Source of the DNA: Prorocentrum cordatum
Lineage: Eukaryota > Sar > Dinophyceae > Prorocentrales > Prorocentraceae
DNA: 64,000 nt
Assembly (NCBI GenBank): GCA_963575745.1
Contig: CAUYUJ010017873.1
Location: 27,501 to 91,500 of the forward strand
Reading direction: 5' to 3'
The notes beneath the pieces were generated by a model that was not told where the DNA came from, did no database searches, and saw only the letters and a list, made by a program, of their open reading frames with translations. Position numbers and translations under genes: made by a program. Shown here piece after piece: positions 54,189-64,000 of this stretch (positions are counted from its first letter, which is position 1; every line of letters starts with the position of its first letter).

Positions 54189-55302
54189 TTGGTGACTTTC
54201 GGTCGGTTGAAAATTTTGTTCTCGAAATTCAACCATTCGTTAGAGCTCTAGTATTTTTTCCCGTGGTATTCGATCTCATTCCCGCTCGCCATCTTGATCT
54301 CAGCTCGATCGGGTACCTTTTACTGCCAAAAAACGTCCAGGCGGGATCGGCCGTTTCGAGTCATCTTGTTGCGCGCTGTCGGTATATTGGACTTTAATCG
54401 AGATACAGGACAGCTACAGAGCTGGTCAGCACACCTTATCGATTCAGAATGATCAGGCGCGTTCGTCTGTTGCATCGAGAGGTCTGAACTCGGTCTGCTA
54501 GGCGAGCTAGGTCCGCAAAGCTATTTGTATTATGCGAGTCAGCTTGACAGGCGCTCTCGGTTTTCTGTACTTAACTCGAGCTATATGACAGCTAAAGAGC
54601 TGATACTTTACAGAAGCCGATTCAGAGTCATTAGTCGCGTTTGTCTGTGGAATCGAGAGCTCTGAACTCGGCCTGCTGCCTGCTCTAGATCGCGAAACTA
54701 TTCGTATTGTTCGAGTCATCTTGAGAGGTGCTGTCGGTTTTCTGTACTTAACTCGGGTTCTAGGGGGCTACAGTGCTGGTGGTCACAGTAATCGATTTCA
54801 AGACATCAGGCGCGTCCGCCTGTCGAATCCAGAGCTCGGAACTCGGTCTGCTGCCCGAACTAGGTCCGCGAAACTATTCGTATTGTTCGAGTCATCCTGA
54901 GATGCTGTCGGTTTTCTGCACTGAACTCGGGCTGTTGGGTGGCTGCAGGGCTGGTAATCACAGGAGTCGATTCGGAGACATCAGACGCGTCCGCCTGTCG
55001 CAGTCAGAGGCCTGAACTCGGTCTGATACTCGAGCTAGGTTCGTCAAACTATCGGTATTGTTCGAGTCATCTTCAGAGGTGCTGTCGATTTACGTACGTA
55101 GATCGTGCTGTAGGAGAGCTACAGAGCTCGCATAGAAGACAATGAAGCGGGGGCGTTCGGCTGTTGCATCGAGAGGTCTGAAACCGCTTGGGCTCAAAAA
55201 TTATTCGTTCTCTGCAATTTTTTCTCGACATTTTATATTGTCAGGAAGCTCTTCGAGTCCCCCGGCGGTAAGAAAGGTTGACGGCTTACCGCCGGCGCCC
55301 AT
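54189..55302 (+). mobile_element. L unit, 3' part of the split host
   Basis: Resumes the leader at TTGGTGAC, completing 46401-46486. Monomers and tail to 55302, ending GCGCCCAT with the terminal G missing. Confidence 0.7.
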
Positions 55303-56094
55303 GCCTCGTAGAGCTCTGATGGTAACAGAGCTGGAGGAATTCGGCGACGGAGTGCAGCTAGTTTGCCAAAATTCGAAAAGAGACGCGATCGTACCATCCG
55401 CGGCCTGGCTTAGCCGATTTTGCAGTTCCAACAATTCGTTTGGGCTGATAATACCTCGTAGAGCTCTTCGGCATCGATGAGCTAGAGGAATTCCGGCGCG
55501 GGGCGGAGCTAGTTGGTCGACCCGATCAGAAAGGACAAAGTGACAACTTTTGGTGATTTTGCGAATCTTTGAAAGATATTTGACCATTTATTCTGAGAAA
55601 GCAGAGTTTTCGCACCCGTAAACAACTATGAGGGCCTCTGCGTCTTAATATGAGCTCTCTAGTTGCACTTTTACCACCGAAGCACTTGGAGCAGCCAACT
55701 TCATTTCGACATGAAAAAATCAATGTTCAATTTTTCGAGAAATGCCTTCACAAACTCTCTCTTTCGACTCTGAGCTCTCTCACGCGTGACAGGAGCTCTA
55801 CGAGGTTCCCCGCGGTGACCAGGTTGACGGTTCACCGCCGGCGCCATTGCGCAGAGCAAAGCTTTGCATTACAGAAGTAACCTCTCGAATTCTCAGCTGA
55901 TTCCGTTGAGAAATTCTCCAAGCGGAGCCGGCATCTGACGTTAGATTGACATCGCTGAAAAGTGAGATTTTGAGAAGATCTACTGCAAAGTTCTCTGTTC
56001 CGATTCTGGGCACTCTTTCGCATAGGAGGAGCTCTACGACGTTCCTGGCGGTGACCAGGTTGACGGTTCACCGCCGGCGCCAGTATTTGAGAAT
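55303..56094 (+). mobile_element. G unit with hairpin terminus, split by an S unit
   Basis: Head GCCTCGTAGAGCTCTGATGG, body to GGGCTGATAAT, S insertion, then TGCGCAGAGCAAAGC onward. Unlike the copies at 18402 and 44075 it ends with GGAGCTCTACGACGTTCC, the hairpin and GCCAGT. This shows that the G family belongs to the same terminus system. Confidence 0.75.
55453..55847 (+). mobile_element. complete S unit inserted in a G unit
   Basis: 395 bp from ACCTCGTAGAGCTC to GCGCCAT. Flanks GGGCTGATAAT and TGCGCAGAGC form the uninterrupted G text seen at about 18533-18555. Final G of the usual CCAGT absent. Confidence 0.8.
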
Positions 56095-56363
56095 TTATTT
56101 CGAGAGCGGGTATTTTTCCCACGTAATGTGGGTTATGCCGCGTTTACCAGTTAAATTCTCAGGTCTGTAGGTGCAATATTATTATCAAAAGACTTGCTGG
56201 AACCGACTCTGTAAGAAAACCAGACAAATAGTGTTTTTTTCCAGAGTTTTTCTGCTCTCGCTTCAGAAGCTCTCTTCATGTGTTTCGAGGAGCGCTGTGC
56301 AACAAAAGAGCTCTACGAGGTGCCCGGCGGTAGCCTGGTTGACGGTTTACCGCCGCTTCCCAA
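56095..56363 (+). mobile_element. 5'-truncated S variant
   Basis: Starts ATTTGAGAATTTATTTCG, inside the S body. Ends with a damaged hairpin (ACCGCCGCTTCCCAA). Confidence 0.65.
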
Positions 56364-56378
56364 TCGACGCTACCAAGT
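56364..56378 (-). repeat. relic of the GC-rich module 5' end
   Basis: CGACGCTACCAAGT is the reverse complement of the module start. It stands alone between an S and an L unit, as also at 61151-61164 and beside the LINE at 36884. Confidence 0.5.
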
Positions 56379-57586
56379 AACTCGTAGGGCTTCCCTTAGC
56401 TAGTTGCTGGAAGCTTAAGAGTAATTCTGGCGCGCTGGAGAGCTAGTTGGCAAGAAAAATCTCGACGGACCTTTTGCTGAATTTTGGTCGGTTCAAATTT
56501 TTGTTCTCGAAATTCAACAATTCGTTTGAGCTCTAGTTTTTTTTTTCTGACCATATTCGGTCTTATTCCCGATCGCCTTCTTAATCTCAGCTCGATCGGG
56601 TAAATATTTATGCACAAAAAAGCGTTGCGGCGGATCGGCTGTTTTGAGTCATCTTGATACGCGTTGTCGGTATCTTGTACTTAACTCAAGCTGTAGAGGA
56701 GCTACAGAGCTGATTCTCACAGAAATCGATTGCAAATCATCAGGCGCGTTCGTCTGTTCCATCTAGAGGTCTGAACTCGGTCTGCTGCCCGAGCTAGCTT
56801 CGCGAAACTATTCGTATCGTTCGAGTCATCTTGAGAGGTGCTGTCAGTTTTCTGCACTTAACTCGGGCTGTAGGGGGCTACAGGGCTCGTACTCACAGGC
56901 ATCGATTCGGAGACATCAGGCGCGTCCGCCTGCCAAATCCAAAGCTCAGAACTCGGTGTGCTGCCCGCTAGGTCTGCAAAACTATTCGTATTCTTCGAGT
57001 CATCTTGAGAGGTGCTGTCCGTTTCCCACTTAACTCGAGCTGGGGGGCTGCAGGACAGGTAATCACAGGAATCGATTCGAAGACATCAGTCGCGTCCGCC
57101 TGTCGCACTCAGAGCTCTGAACTCGGTCTGCTGCCCCAGCTATGTTCGCGAAACTATTCGTATTGTTCGAATTATCTTCAGAGGTGCTGTTGGTTTTCTG
57201 CACTTAACTCGGGCTGTAAGGGGGCTGCAGAGCTGGTAATCACAGGAATCGATTCGGAGACATTTGGCGCGTCCGTCTGTTGCATTCGGAGGTCTGAACT
57301 CGATCCGATACTCGAGCTAGATCGGGGAAACTATTTGTATTGTTCGAGTGATGTTGAGAGGTGCTGTCGATTTCCGCGCGTAACTCGGGCTGTAGGAGAG
57401 CTACGGAGCGTGTGCGCACAGAAAACGATCCAGGAGCATGAGGGGCGTTCGGCTGTTGCATCGATCTGAAATCGCTTAGGCTGAAAAACTATTCGTTCTC
57501 TGCAATTTTTTCTACATATATGGTCAGGAAGCTCTACGAGTCCCCCGGCGGTAAGAAAGGTTGACGGTTTACCGCCGGCGCCCAGT
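56379..57586 (+). mobile_element. complete L unit
   Basis: H1 head (AACTCGTAGGGCTTCC), leader, about five monomers, subterminal repeat, hairpin, CCCAGT. Confidence 0.8.
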
Positions 57587-57651
57587 GCCTCGTAGAGCTC
57601 TTTGTTATCGATGAGCTAGAGAAATTCCGGCGCGGGGTGAAGCTAGCTAGT
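57587..57651 (+). mobile_element. solo H2-type head
   Basis: GCCTCGTAGAGCTCTTTG to AGCTAGCTAGT, with CTAG duplicated at the end. Followed at once by a complete S unit. Confidence 0.65.
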
Positions 57652-58049
57652 ACCTCGTAGAGCTCTTCGGCATTGATGAGCTAGAGGAATTCCGGCGCGG
57701 GGTGGAGCTAGTTGGTCGACCCGACTAGAAAGGGCAAAGTGGTGCCTTTGGGTCGGTTTTGCTCAGATTTGAAAGATATTTGATAATTCATTTTGAGAAA
57801 GCAGAGTTTTCGCACCCGTAAACAACTATGAGGGCCTCTGCGTCTTAATACGAGCTCTGTAGGCGCGCATTTACTATCAAAACACTTGGGGAGCCAACTT
57901 CATGTCGACCTGAAAAATAATGAATGTTCAATTTTTCGAGAAATGCCTCCAGAAGCTCTCTCTTCCGACTCTGAGCTCTCTCACGCGTGAAAAGAGCTCT
58001 ACGAGGTTTCCGGCGGTGACCAGGTTGACGGTTCACCGCCGGCGCCAGT
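57652..58049 (+). mobile_element. complete S unit
   Basis: 398 bp, ACCTCGTAGAGCTC to GCGCCAGT, head-to-tail with a solo head and a second S unit. Confidence 0.8.
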
Positions 58050-58312
58050 TGGTCGACCCGGCCAGAAAAGAAGATGTGATAACTTTGGGTCGGTTTTGCG
58101 AAAATTTGAAAGATATTCGACAATTGTTTTTTGGGAAAAGCAGGAGCAGCTCAGCTGTCTGGAGGGAGTTTTAATATCTAAACAGAATTCGGTGTTTTTC
58201 TAGAAATGCTATGAGAAGCTGTCTGCTTTACATCTGAGCACTCTTACGCGTGCAAGGAGCTCTACGAGATCCCCGGTCGTGACCAGGTTGATGGTTAACC
58301 GCCGGCGCCAGT
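58050..58312 (+). mobile_element. S unit with internal deletion
   Basis: TGGTCGACCCGGCC start, body shortened, ending with a decayed hairpin (CCCCGGTCGTGACC ... GTTAACCGCC) and GCCAGT. Confidence 0.65.
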
Positions 58313-58504
58313 TGGTCGACCCGACCAGAAAGGATAAAGTGGTGACTTTGGGTCGGTTTTGCTCAGGTTTGAAAGATATTTGACAATTTATTGTGAAACA
58401 TTAGTTTTCTACGCCGACCATTGGCATATAAACTTTGTTCCCTGAGCAGCTCAGTTCTCTGGAGCCAGTTTCAGTATTAGCTGACTTCCGGGGGCCGACT
58501 TCAG
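58313..58504 (+). mobile_element. S unit, 5' part
   Basis: Starts TGGTCGACCCGACC and stops at GGGGGCCGACTTCAG, where an H1 head begins. The rest is not found. Confidence 0.6.
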
Positions 58505-58574
58505 AACTCGTAGAGCTTCCTCTTGGCTGGTTGCTCGGAGCTCAAGAGTAATCCCGGGGCGCTGGAGACCTGGT
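58505..58574 (+). mobile_element. solo H1 head, diverged
   Basis: AACTCGTAGAGCTTCCTC with the hairpin altered on both sides (GGCTGGTTGCTCGGAGCTC). Ends GACCTGGT. Confidence 0.6.
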
Positions 58575-59662
58575 ACCTCGTAGAGTTCTTCTTTATCGAT
58601 GAGCTAGAGGAGTTCCGGCGCGGGGTGGGGCCTGTTAGCCGAACCGACCAGAAGAGACAATGTGACAACTTTGGGTCGGTTTTGCTAATATTTGGAAGGT
58701 ATTCGACAATTCAATTGGAAAGCTGGTATTTTTAGCATCTATAGTGGTTTATGCCGCGTCTGCCAGTTAAATTCTCAAGTCCGTAGCTGCAATATTACTA
58801 TTAAAAAGGCTTAAGGGAACCGTCGGCCGTTTCGAGTTATCTTGACACGCTTTGACAGTTTTCTGTACTCAACTCGAGCTTTCGAACAGTTACAGAGCTG
58901 ATGTTTACAGAAACCGATGCAGAACCATCAGGCGCGTTCGCCCGTTGCATCCAGAGGCCTGACCTCGGTCTGCTACTCGAGCTCGGTCCGTCAAGCTATT
59001 TCTGTTATACGAGTCATCTTGATCAGTGATGTCGGTTTTCTGTACTCAACCCAAGATTCAGAGGAGCTGCAGAGCTAGTACTTACAGAACCCGATCCAGA
59101 ATCATCAGGCGCGTTCGTCCGTTGCATCCAAAGGCCTGACCTCGGTCTGCTACTCGAGCTCGGTCCGTCAAGCTATTTGTGTTATACGAGTCATCTTGAT
59201 CAGTGATGTCGGTTTTCTGTACTCAACCCAAGATTGAGAGGAGCTACAGAGCTAATGCTTACAGAAACCGATCCAGAATCATCGGGCGCGTTCGTCTGTT
59301 GCATCCAGAGGCTTCAACTCGTTGTTACTCGAGCTAGGTCCACAACACATTCCGTATTTCTTAAGTTCCCTTCAGAGACGTTGTCCGTATTCTGCACTTA
59401 ACGCAAGCTGTAGCACAGCTACAGAGCTGGTACGCACAGAAACCGATACATAATCAATTAAGGCGTTTGGCTGAAGCACCCAGAGCTCAGAACAGAGTCT
59501 GCTTCTCGAGCTAAGTGTAAACTATTTGTAGGCGACCGATTTTTTAGATTTGTTTGGGTCTCGCTCAAGCTTGTTCCGCGTGTGCCGCAGAGCTGGGCAA
59601 GAAAAGAGCTCTACGAGGTCCCGGGCGGCAGCCAGGTTGACGGTTTACCGCCGGCGTCCAGT
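58575..59662 (+). mobile_element. M unit
   Basis: ACCTCGTAGAGTTC head, S-like start, about four diverged monomers, two of them nearly identical to each other (around 58960 and 59140). Hairpin tail with GGGCGGCAGCC instead of GGCGGTAACC. Confidence 0.7.
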
Positions 59663-61005
59663 TGGCAGGAAAAAGCTCGATGGACCTTTTGCTGACTTTT
59701 GGTCAGTTGAAACATTTGTTTTCGAAATTCAACAATTTGTTTAAGCTCTAGTATTTTTTCTGACCATATTCGATCTTATTCCCTAGCCATCTTGATCCCA
59801 GCTCGATCGGGCAGCTTTTACTGCCAAAAAGCGTTTTGGCGGGATCGGCCATTTCGAGTCACCTTCACCCGCGTTGATGGTTTTTTGTATTTAACTCGAG
59901 CTAGTGAGCAGCTACAGAGCTGATACTTACAGATACCGATTCAGAATGACCAGCTGCGTTCGCCAGTTGGATTCAGAGCTCTGAACTAGGTCTTCTATTC
60001 GAGCTAGGTCCGCGAAGCTATTTCATGATTCGAGTAATCTTGACATGTGCTGTCGGTGTTCTGTACTGAACTCGGGCTGTGGGAGAGGTACAGAGCTGAT
60101 ATGCTCAGACACTATTCATAATCATCAGGCGTGTCTGTCTCTAGCATCTAGGGGTCTGAACTCGGTCGACTACTGCAAGGTTGCGAAATTATTCGTATTA
60201 TAGACTGTTGGCAGATACTGTCGATTTGCGGTGTTTACTTCGAGCAGCAGAGGAGCTACAGAGCTGATAGCATACGTAACTGATCTATAATTATCTGGCG
60301 CGCTCGTCGGTATATCTGGAGGTCTGAAGTCGGTGCTACTCTAGCTAGGTCTGCGGAACTATTCGTATTCTTCGAGTCGTCTTGGCAGGTGCTGTCGGTT
60401 TTCAGTACTTAACTCGGGCTGTAGAACGCTTTAGAGATTGAACTGACAGAAACCGCTTCAGAACCATCAGCCGCGCTTGTCTGTTGCATCGAGTGGTCTG
60501 AACTAGGTCTGCTACTCGAGCTAGGTCTGCGAAGCTGTTTGTATTCTTCGAGTTCTCTAAACAGGCGCTGTCGTTGTTCTGTACTTACCTCGAGCTTAAG
60601 CATATCTACGTAGCTTGTACGCACACATAATCGATGCAGAATCACAGGCGCGTTCGTCTAAAGCATTCAGAGTTCTGAACTCAGTCTGCGACTCGAGCTA
60701 GGTCTCAGAACTATTCGTATTGGACCGATTTTGAAATGACGGTGAATTTCTCCAGCTAACTTGAGCTCTGACAAAGAAATAAGATGGAAATCATGAGGCA
60801 GGGCTTGGCTGGATCTGTTCAGCACAACAATGAGAAGGGAATTATCAGCGGGAATAGTATCTAGACGCCTGAGATCAGTCTGCTATCAGCGCTCGGACTC
60901 AACAAAGTTTCGTCCCCTGCTACTTCTTTGGGCAATATATGGAAAGGAAGCTCTACGAGTCTCCCGGCGGTAAGAAAGGTTGACGGTTTACCGCCAGCGC
61001 CCAGT
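59663..61005 (+). mobile_element. old, diverged L unit
   Basis: Leader TGGCAGGAAAAAGCTCG and about six monomers, all much altered. From about 60720 the text no longer resembles a monomer. The terminus is still recognisable (TTTACCGCCAGCGCCCAGT). Confidence 0.7.
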
Positions 61006-61150
61006 CTTCACTACGAAAATCTCAATTTGACGTTTATCTAGAAAAGCTCCCAGAAGCTCTCCTCTTCGATCCTGAGCATTCTTATTGGTACACGGAGCTC
61101 TACGAGGTTGCCGGCGGTGACCAGGTTGACGGTTCACCGCCAGCGCCAGT
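61006..61150 (+). mobile_element. 5'-truncated S unit
   Basis: Only the last part of an S body of the subtype near 15400, with GAGCTCTACGAGGT, hairpin and GCCAGT. Confidence 0.65.
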
Positions 61151-61164
61151 GGACGCTACCAAGT

Positions 61165-62200
61165 AACTCGTAGAGCTTCCCTTAGCTAGTTGCCGGAAGC
61201 TTAAGAGTAATTCCGGCGCCCTGGAGAGCAAGTTGGCAAGAAAATTCTCGACGGACCTTTTGGAGACTTTTGGTCGGTTGAAAATTTTGTTCTCGAAATT
61301 CAACCATTCGTTAGAGCTCTAGTACTTTTTCCCGTGATATTCGATTCCCGCTCGCCGTCTTGATCTCAGCTCGATCGGGTACCTTTTACTGCCAAAAAGC
61401 ACACGGGCGGGATCGGCTGTTTCGAGTCATCTTGATACACGTTGTCGGTATTTTAGACTTAACTCGAGCTGTAGGACAGCTACAGAGTTCACACTCACAG
61501 GAATCGATTGAGAATCATCAGCCGCATTCGTTCGTTGCATCTAGAGGTCTGAACTCAGTCTGCTGCCCGAGCTAGGTTCTCGAAGCTATTCGTATTGTTC
61601 AAGTCATCTTGAGAGGCGTTGTCAGTTTTCTGTACTCAACTCGGGTTGCAGGGCGGCTACAGGGCTGGTAATTACAGGACTCGATTTGAAGACGTCAGGC
61701 GCGTCCGCCTCTCGAATGCAGAGCTCGGAACTCGGTCTGCTGCCCGAGCTAGCTCCGCGAAACTATTCGTATTGTTCGAGTCATCTTGAGAGCTGCTCTC
61801 GGTATTCTGCACTTAACTCGGACTGTGTGCGGGGGGCTACAGACTGGTAGTCACAGGAATCGATTAGAAGACATGAGGCGCGTCCGTCTGTCGCATCGAC
61901 AGGTCTGAACTCGGTCTGATACTCGAGCTAGGTTTGCGAAACTATTGGTATTGTTCGAGTCATCTTGAGAGGTGCTGTCGGTTTTCGCACATAACTCGGG
62001 TTGTAGGAGAGCTACAGAGCTCGTGCGCACAGAAAACGATCCATAAGCATCAGGGGCGTCTTGGCTGAGAGGTATGAAATTGCTCGGGCTGCAAAAACTA
62101 TTCGTTCTCTGCAATTGTTTTTCGACATCATATATGGTCAGGAAGCTCTACGAGTCCCCCGGCGGTAAGAAAGGTTGACGGTTTACCGCCGGCGCCCAGT
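61165..62200 (+). mobile_element. complete L unit
   Basis: Preceded by the GGACGCTACCAAGT relic. H1 head, leader, four monomers, tail with TATATGGTCAGGAAGCTC and a perfect hairpin. Confidence 0.8.
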
Positions 62201-62783
62201 TTCCGGGCCGGCGGTGAACCGTCAACCTGGTCACCGCCGGAAACCTCGTAGAGCTCCTTGCACGTGTAAGAGTCATCAGAATGGAAGCAGACAGCTTCTG
62301 AGCATTTCTAGAAAAGCGTCAAATTTGCATTTTTCGGTGTTAACCTCATGTCGGTTCCTCTAAATGTTTCGATCGTAAAACTCTCTCTTGGAGAACTGAG
62401 CTGCTCTCAGAATGAAATTCAAACACTCATGGTGGACGTAAAAATTTGGTTTTTGACAATGAATTATCAAATATCTTGCAAACTGGGAGCCGGCGGTAAA
62501 CCGTCAACCTTGGTTTTGAGTTTGAGTTTGAGTCAGGGCGCGGACAGCTGTGTCAGCTGAACCCTAAGACTCCCAAGCGGAGCACAGGGTAGCAAGTGCG
62601 AGCATCTCTTATCACACTGCCGAGCCACGGAGGCATAGGCATCGGAATAGGGTGCAGGAAGAAAGCAAGAAGCATCTTATCTCCGCACTGCCGAGCCACG
62701 GAGGCGTAGGCATAGGAATAATATGCAATATTATTAGAGTGAAGAAACAAATCCAAGCAAGATGAAATGAGTCCGCAGCTTGG

Positions 62784-63068
62784 ATGAAAGAGGCCACCCA
62801 CAACGTGTTCCACGGCCATACAGAGCCGTTGTGCTGCAATCATCTCACAGAACATGACAGAAGCAGAGGCATCGAGCGAGGAAGCTTCCTCCGTCACCAA
62901 CTGCCACGTCCCGTGCGCACACAAATCTATACACCATCCTGCAGCACATCCCTCCACAGAGCGACCTCCGTCGAAGAATCCACGGAGGCCGTCTAGTTTT
63001 GCTTTGCTCGCATGTTCAATAAGAGAGGTATGGAACGTAACGCAACTATTTCTGGTTCTGGCCACCAA
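62784..63068 (-). pseudogene. LINE ORF2 C-terminal fragment
   Basis: Minus-strand translation gives GLRGFFDGGRSVEGCAAGW, then EMIAAQRLCMAVEHV, which align with the last domain of copies 1 and 2 (WDGGVS..., ERLCTGVEHIV). It is a third LINE subfamily. Only the final permuted RNase H half is present. The last part (MIAAQRLCMAVEHV) is repeated on plus at 63133 in the other arm. Confidence 0.75.
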
Positions 63069-63095
63069 GTCAGCCTGTTAGCTCTTTCATTTCCT

Positions 63096-63133
63096 TCTCG
63101 ATAGATCCACTCATAGAGATGGATCTATCGAGA
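63096..63133. repeat. short inverted repeat at the inner edge of the right arm
   Basis: TCTCGATAGATCCA and its exact reverse complement flank about 10 bases. It may mark the turn-around point where the foldback formed. Confidence 0.7.
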
Positions 63134-63600
63134 TGATTGCAGCACAACGGCTCTGTATGGCAGTGGAACACGTTTTGGCTAGCCTCCTTCATCCAAGCTG
63201 CTGGCTCATTTCATCTTGCTTGGATTTGTTTCTTCACCCTAATAATATTGCATCTTATTCCTATGCCTACGCCTCCGTGGCTCGGCAGTGTGGAGATAAG
63301 AGATGCTTCTTGCTTTCTTCCTGCACCCTATTCCGATGCCTATGCCTCCGTGGCTCGGCAGTGTGATGATAAGAGATGCTCGCACTTGCTACCCTGTGCT
63401 CCGTTTGGGAGTCTTAGGGTTCAGCTGACGCAGCTGTCCGCGCCCTGACTCAAACTCAAAAAACCAAGGTTGACGGTTTACCGCCGGCTCCCAGTTTCGA
63501 GAAATCGGTTTTTAACCGACCAAAATCATGCAAAACTTCCGTCGATATCTGCCAACTAGCCCCCCTGCGCGCCGGAATTATTCTCTAGCTTCGCCGCTGC

Positions 63601-64000
63601 GGGGTGGAGCTAGTACCTCGTAGAGCGTGGCATCGATGAGCCGGGGGAAGTCCGGCGCGGGGTGGAGCTAGCGACTCGTGGAGCTTCCCTGAGAGCGATC
63701 GTAGATCTCTTCGGCCTCGATGAGCTAGGGGAATTTCGGCGCGGGGTGGAGCTTGTTGGCCCGCCCGGTCCGGGCGGACATTGTGTCGCCCGGTCTGTGC
63801 GGACATAGTAGTGTCTGGGTTGTTTGGGCGAACACTGTGAGAGATTTGAAAATTCGTTTCGAGAATCCAGACTTGTATTTCTCGCAGTCGATCATTTTGC
63901 GGAGCTGGGAAGCAGACCGTTCGAACAGGGAAGGTCAGGGGCGCCAGCCTGGAGCCTCGAGGCGCCTGAGACCGGCTTGCTATCAGGGCTGCGAGCGAAT
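63601..64000 (+). mobile_element. chain of degraded H2/H1 heads and an S-like body
   Basis: H2 heads at about 63616-63672 and 63697-63750 with an H1 5' scrap between them (CGACTCGTGGAGCTTCCC), then an S-like body (TTGGCCCGCCCGGTCCGG). GC content is higher than in other S units, and the copy runs off the window. No gene seen. Confidence 0.5.

Larger units (their letters stand above)
62484..63494. mobile_element. foldback element with a LINE 3' fragment
   Basis: Left arm 62485-62846 and right arm 63130-63495 are inverted copies of about 365 bp that differ at few positions. Both outer ends are the superfamily 3' end (CTGGGAGCCGGCGGTAAACC on the left, its reverse on the right). Each arm holds two copies of a segment with GAGCCACGGAGGC of about 75 bp. 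Flanks read CAA and TTTCG. Confidence 0.75.
62201..63600 (-). mobile_element. inverted S/L material hosting a foldback insertion
   Basis: On minus: an L leader start and S-like text (63600-63495), the foldback, then an S body (62483-62260) and its terminus (62255-62210). The S sequence on both sides of the foldback is diverged but collinear. Confidence 0.55.

Noticed and set aside
63133-63366. Plus-strand LINE-like frame as an independent gene
   Set aside because: It is the right arm of the foldback and duplicates the minus-strand fragment. Only a short C-terminal piece is present.
1-64000. CRISPR array
   Set aside because: Repeats are spaced 0.3-1.2 kb apart with related, not unique, sequence between them, and no cas genes are present. 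The setting looks eukaryotic.

Overview
This window looks like nuclear DNA of a dinoflagellate. Three things suggest it. Two long LINE retrotransposons carry an APE endonuclease, a reverse transcriptase with a WADN active-site box and an RNase H-like tail in an unusual order. The 5' end of one LINE carries two partial matches to the 3' end of the dinoflagellate spliced leader. Almost everything else is noncoding repeat with no host gene. The assignment is an inference from recalled family features and could not be checked by search. I see no host protein gene, rRNA, tRNA or CRISPR array.

Nearly all non-LINE sequence belongs to one nested superfamily of noncoding mobile elements. Its units are called here L (about 1.0-1.2 kb), S (about 398 bp), M (about 0.9-1.1 kb) and G (GCCTCG-headed). 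Complete units start with a short motif: ACTCGTAGAGCTTCC in L, ACCTCGTAGAGCTC in S. The exact reverse complement of that motif lies near, not at, the 3' end. It is followed by a 10-bp-stem hairpin (CCGGCGGTRA/TYACCGCCGG around a constant AGGTTGACGG loop) and a terminal CCAGT. About 57 such 3' termini occur in 64 kb. L units carry a head hairpin (H1, 72 bp), a conserved leader of about 190 bp and several roughly 177-bp tandem monomers. Several units interrupt other repeats so cleanly that the empty site can be read off, with no target duplication beyond one T. This architecture resembles nonautonomous Helentron/DINE-1-type rolling-circle elements. No Rep/helicase gene is present.

Layout: 1-5675 L array with S insertions; 5676-7009 an S unit split by an L unit; 7010-7850 GC-rich tandem modules; 7852-10408 L units in both orientations; 10409-12856 GC-rich modules with solo heads; 12857-17793 L and S units; 17794-18340 GC-rich; 18341-20303 G, M and S units; 20304-36344 mainly L units including an inverted duplication; 36345-36897 GC-rich; 36898-42280 a decayed LINE with an 8-bp target duplication; 42288-47535 nested G/L/S/M units; 47536-53027 an intact-looking LINE; 53028-62483 L, S, G and M units; 62484-63494 a 1-kb foldback containing a LINE 3' fragment; 63495-64000 broken heads.

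In both LINE copies ORF1 and ORF2 are separated by a single in-frame UGA followed by CGG. The residues between that stop and the endonuclease WN motif are conserved, and no AUG precedes the motif. This suggests ORF2 is made by stop-codon readthrough. The 3' UTRs of both copies share a GGCT/AGCC-clamped hairpin, a plausible reverse-transcriptase recognition site.
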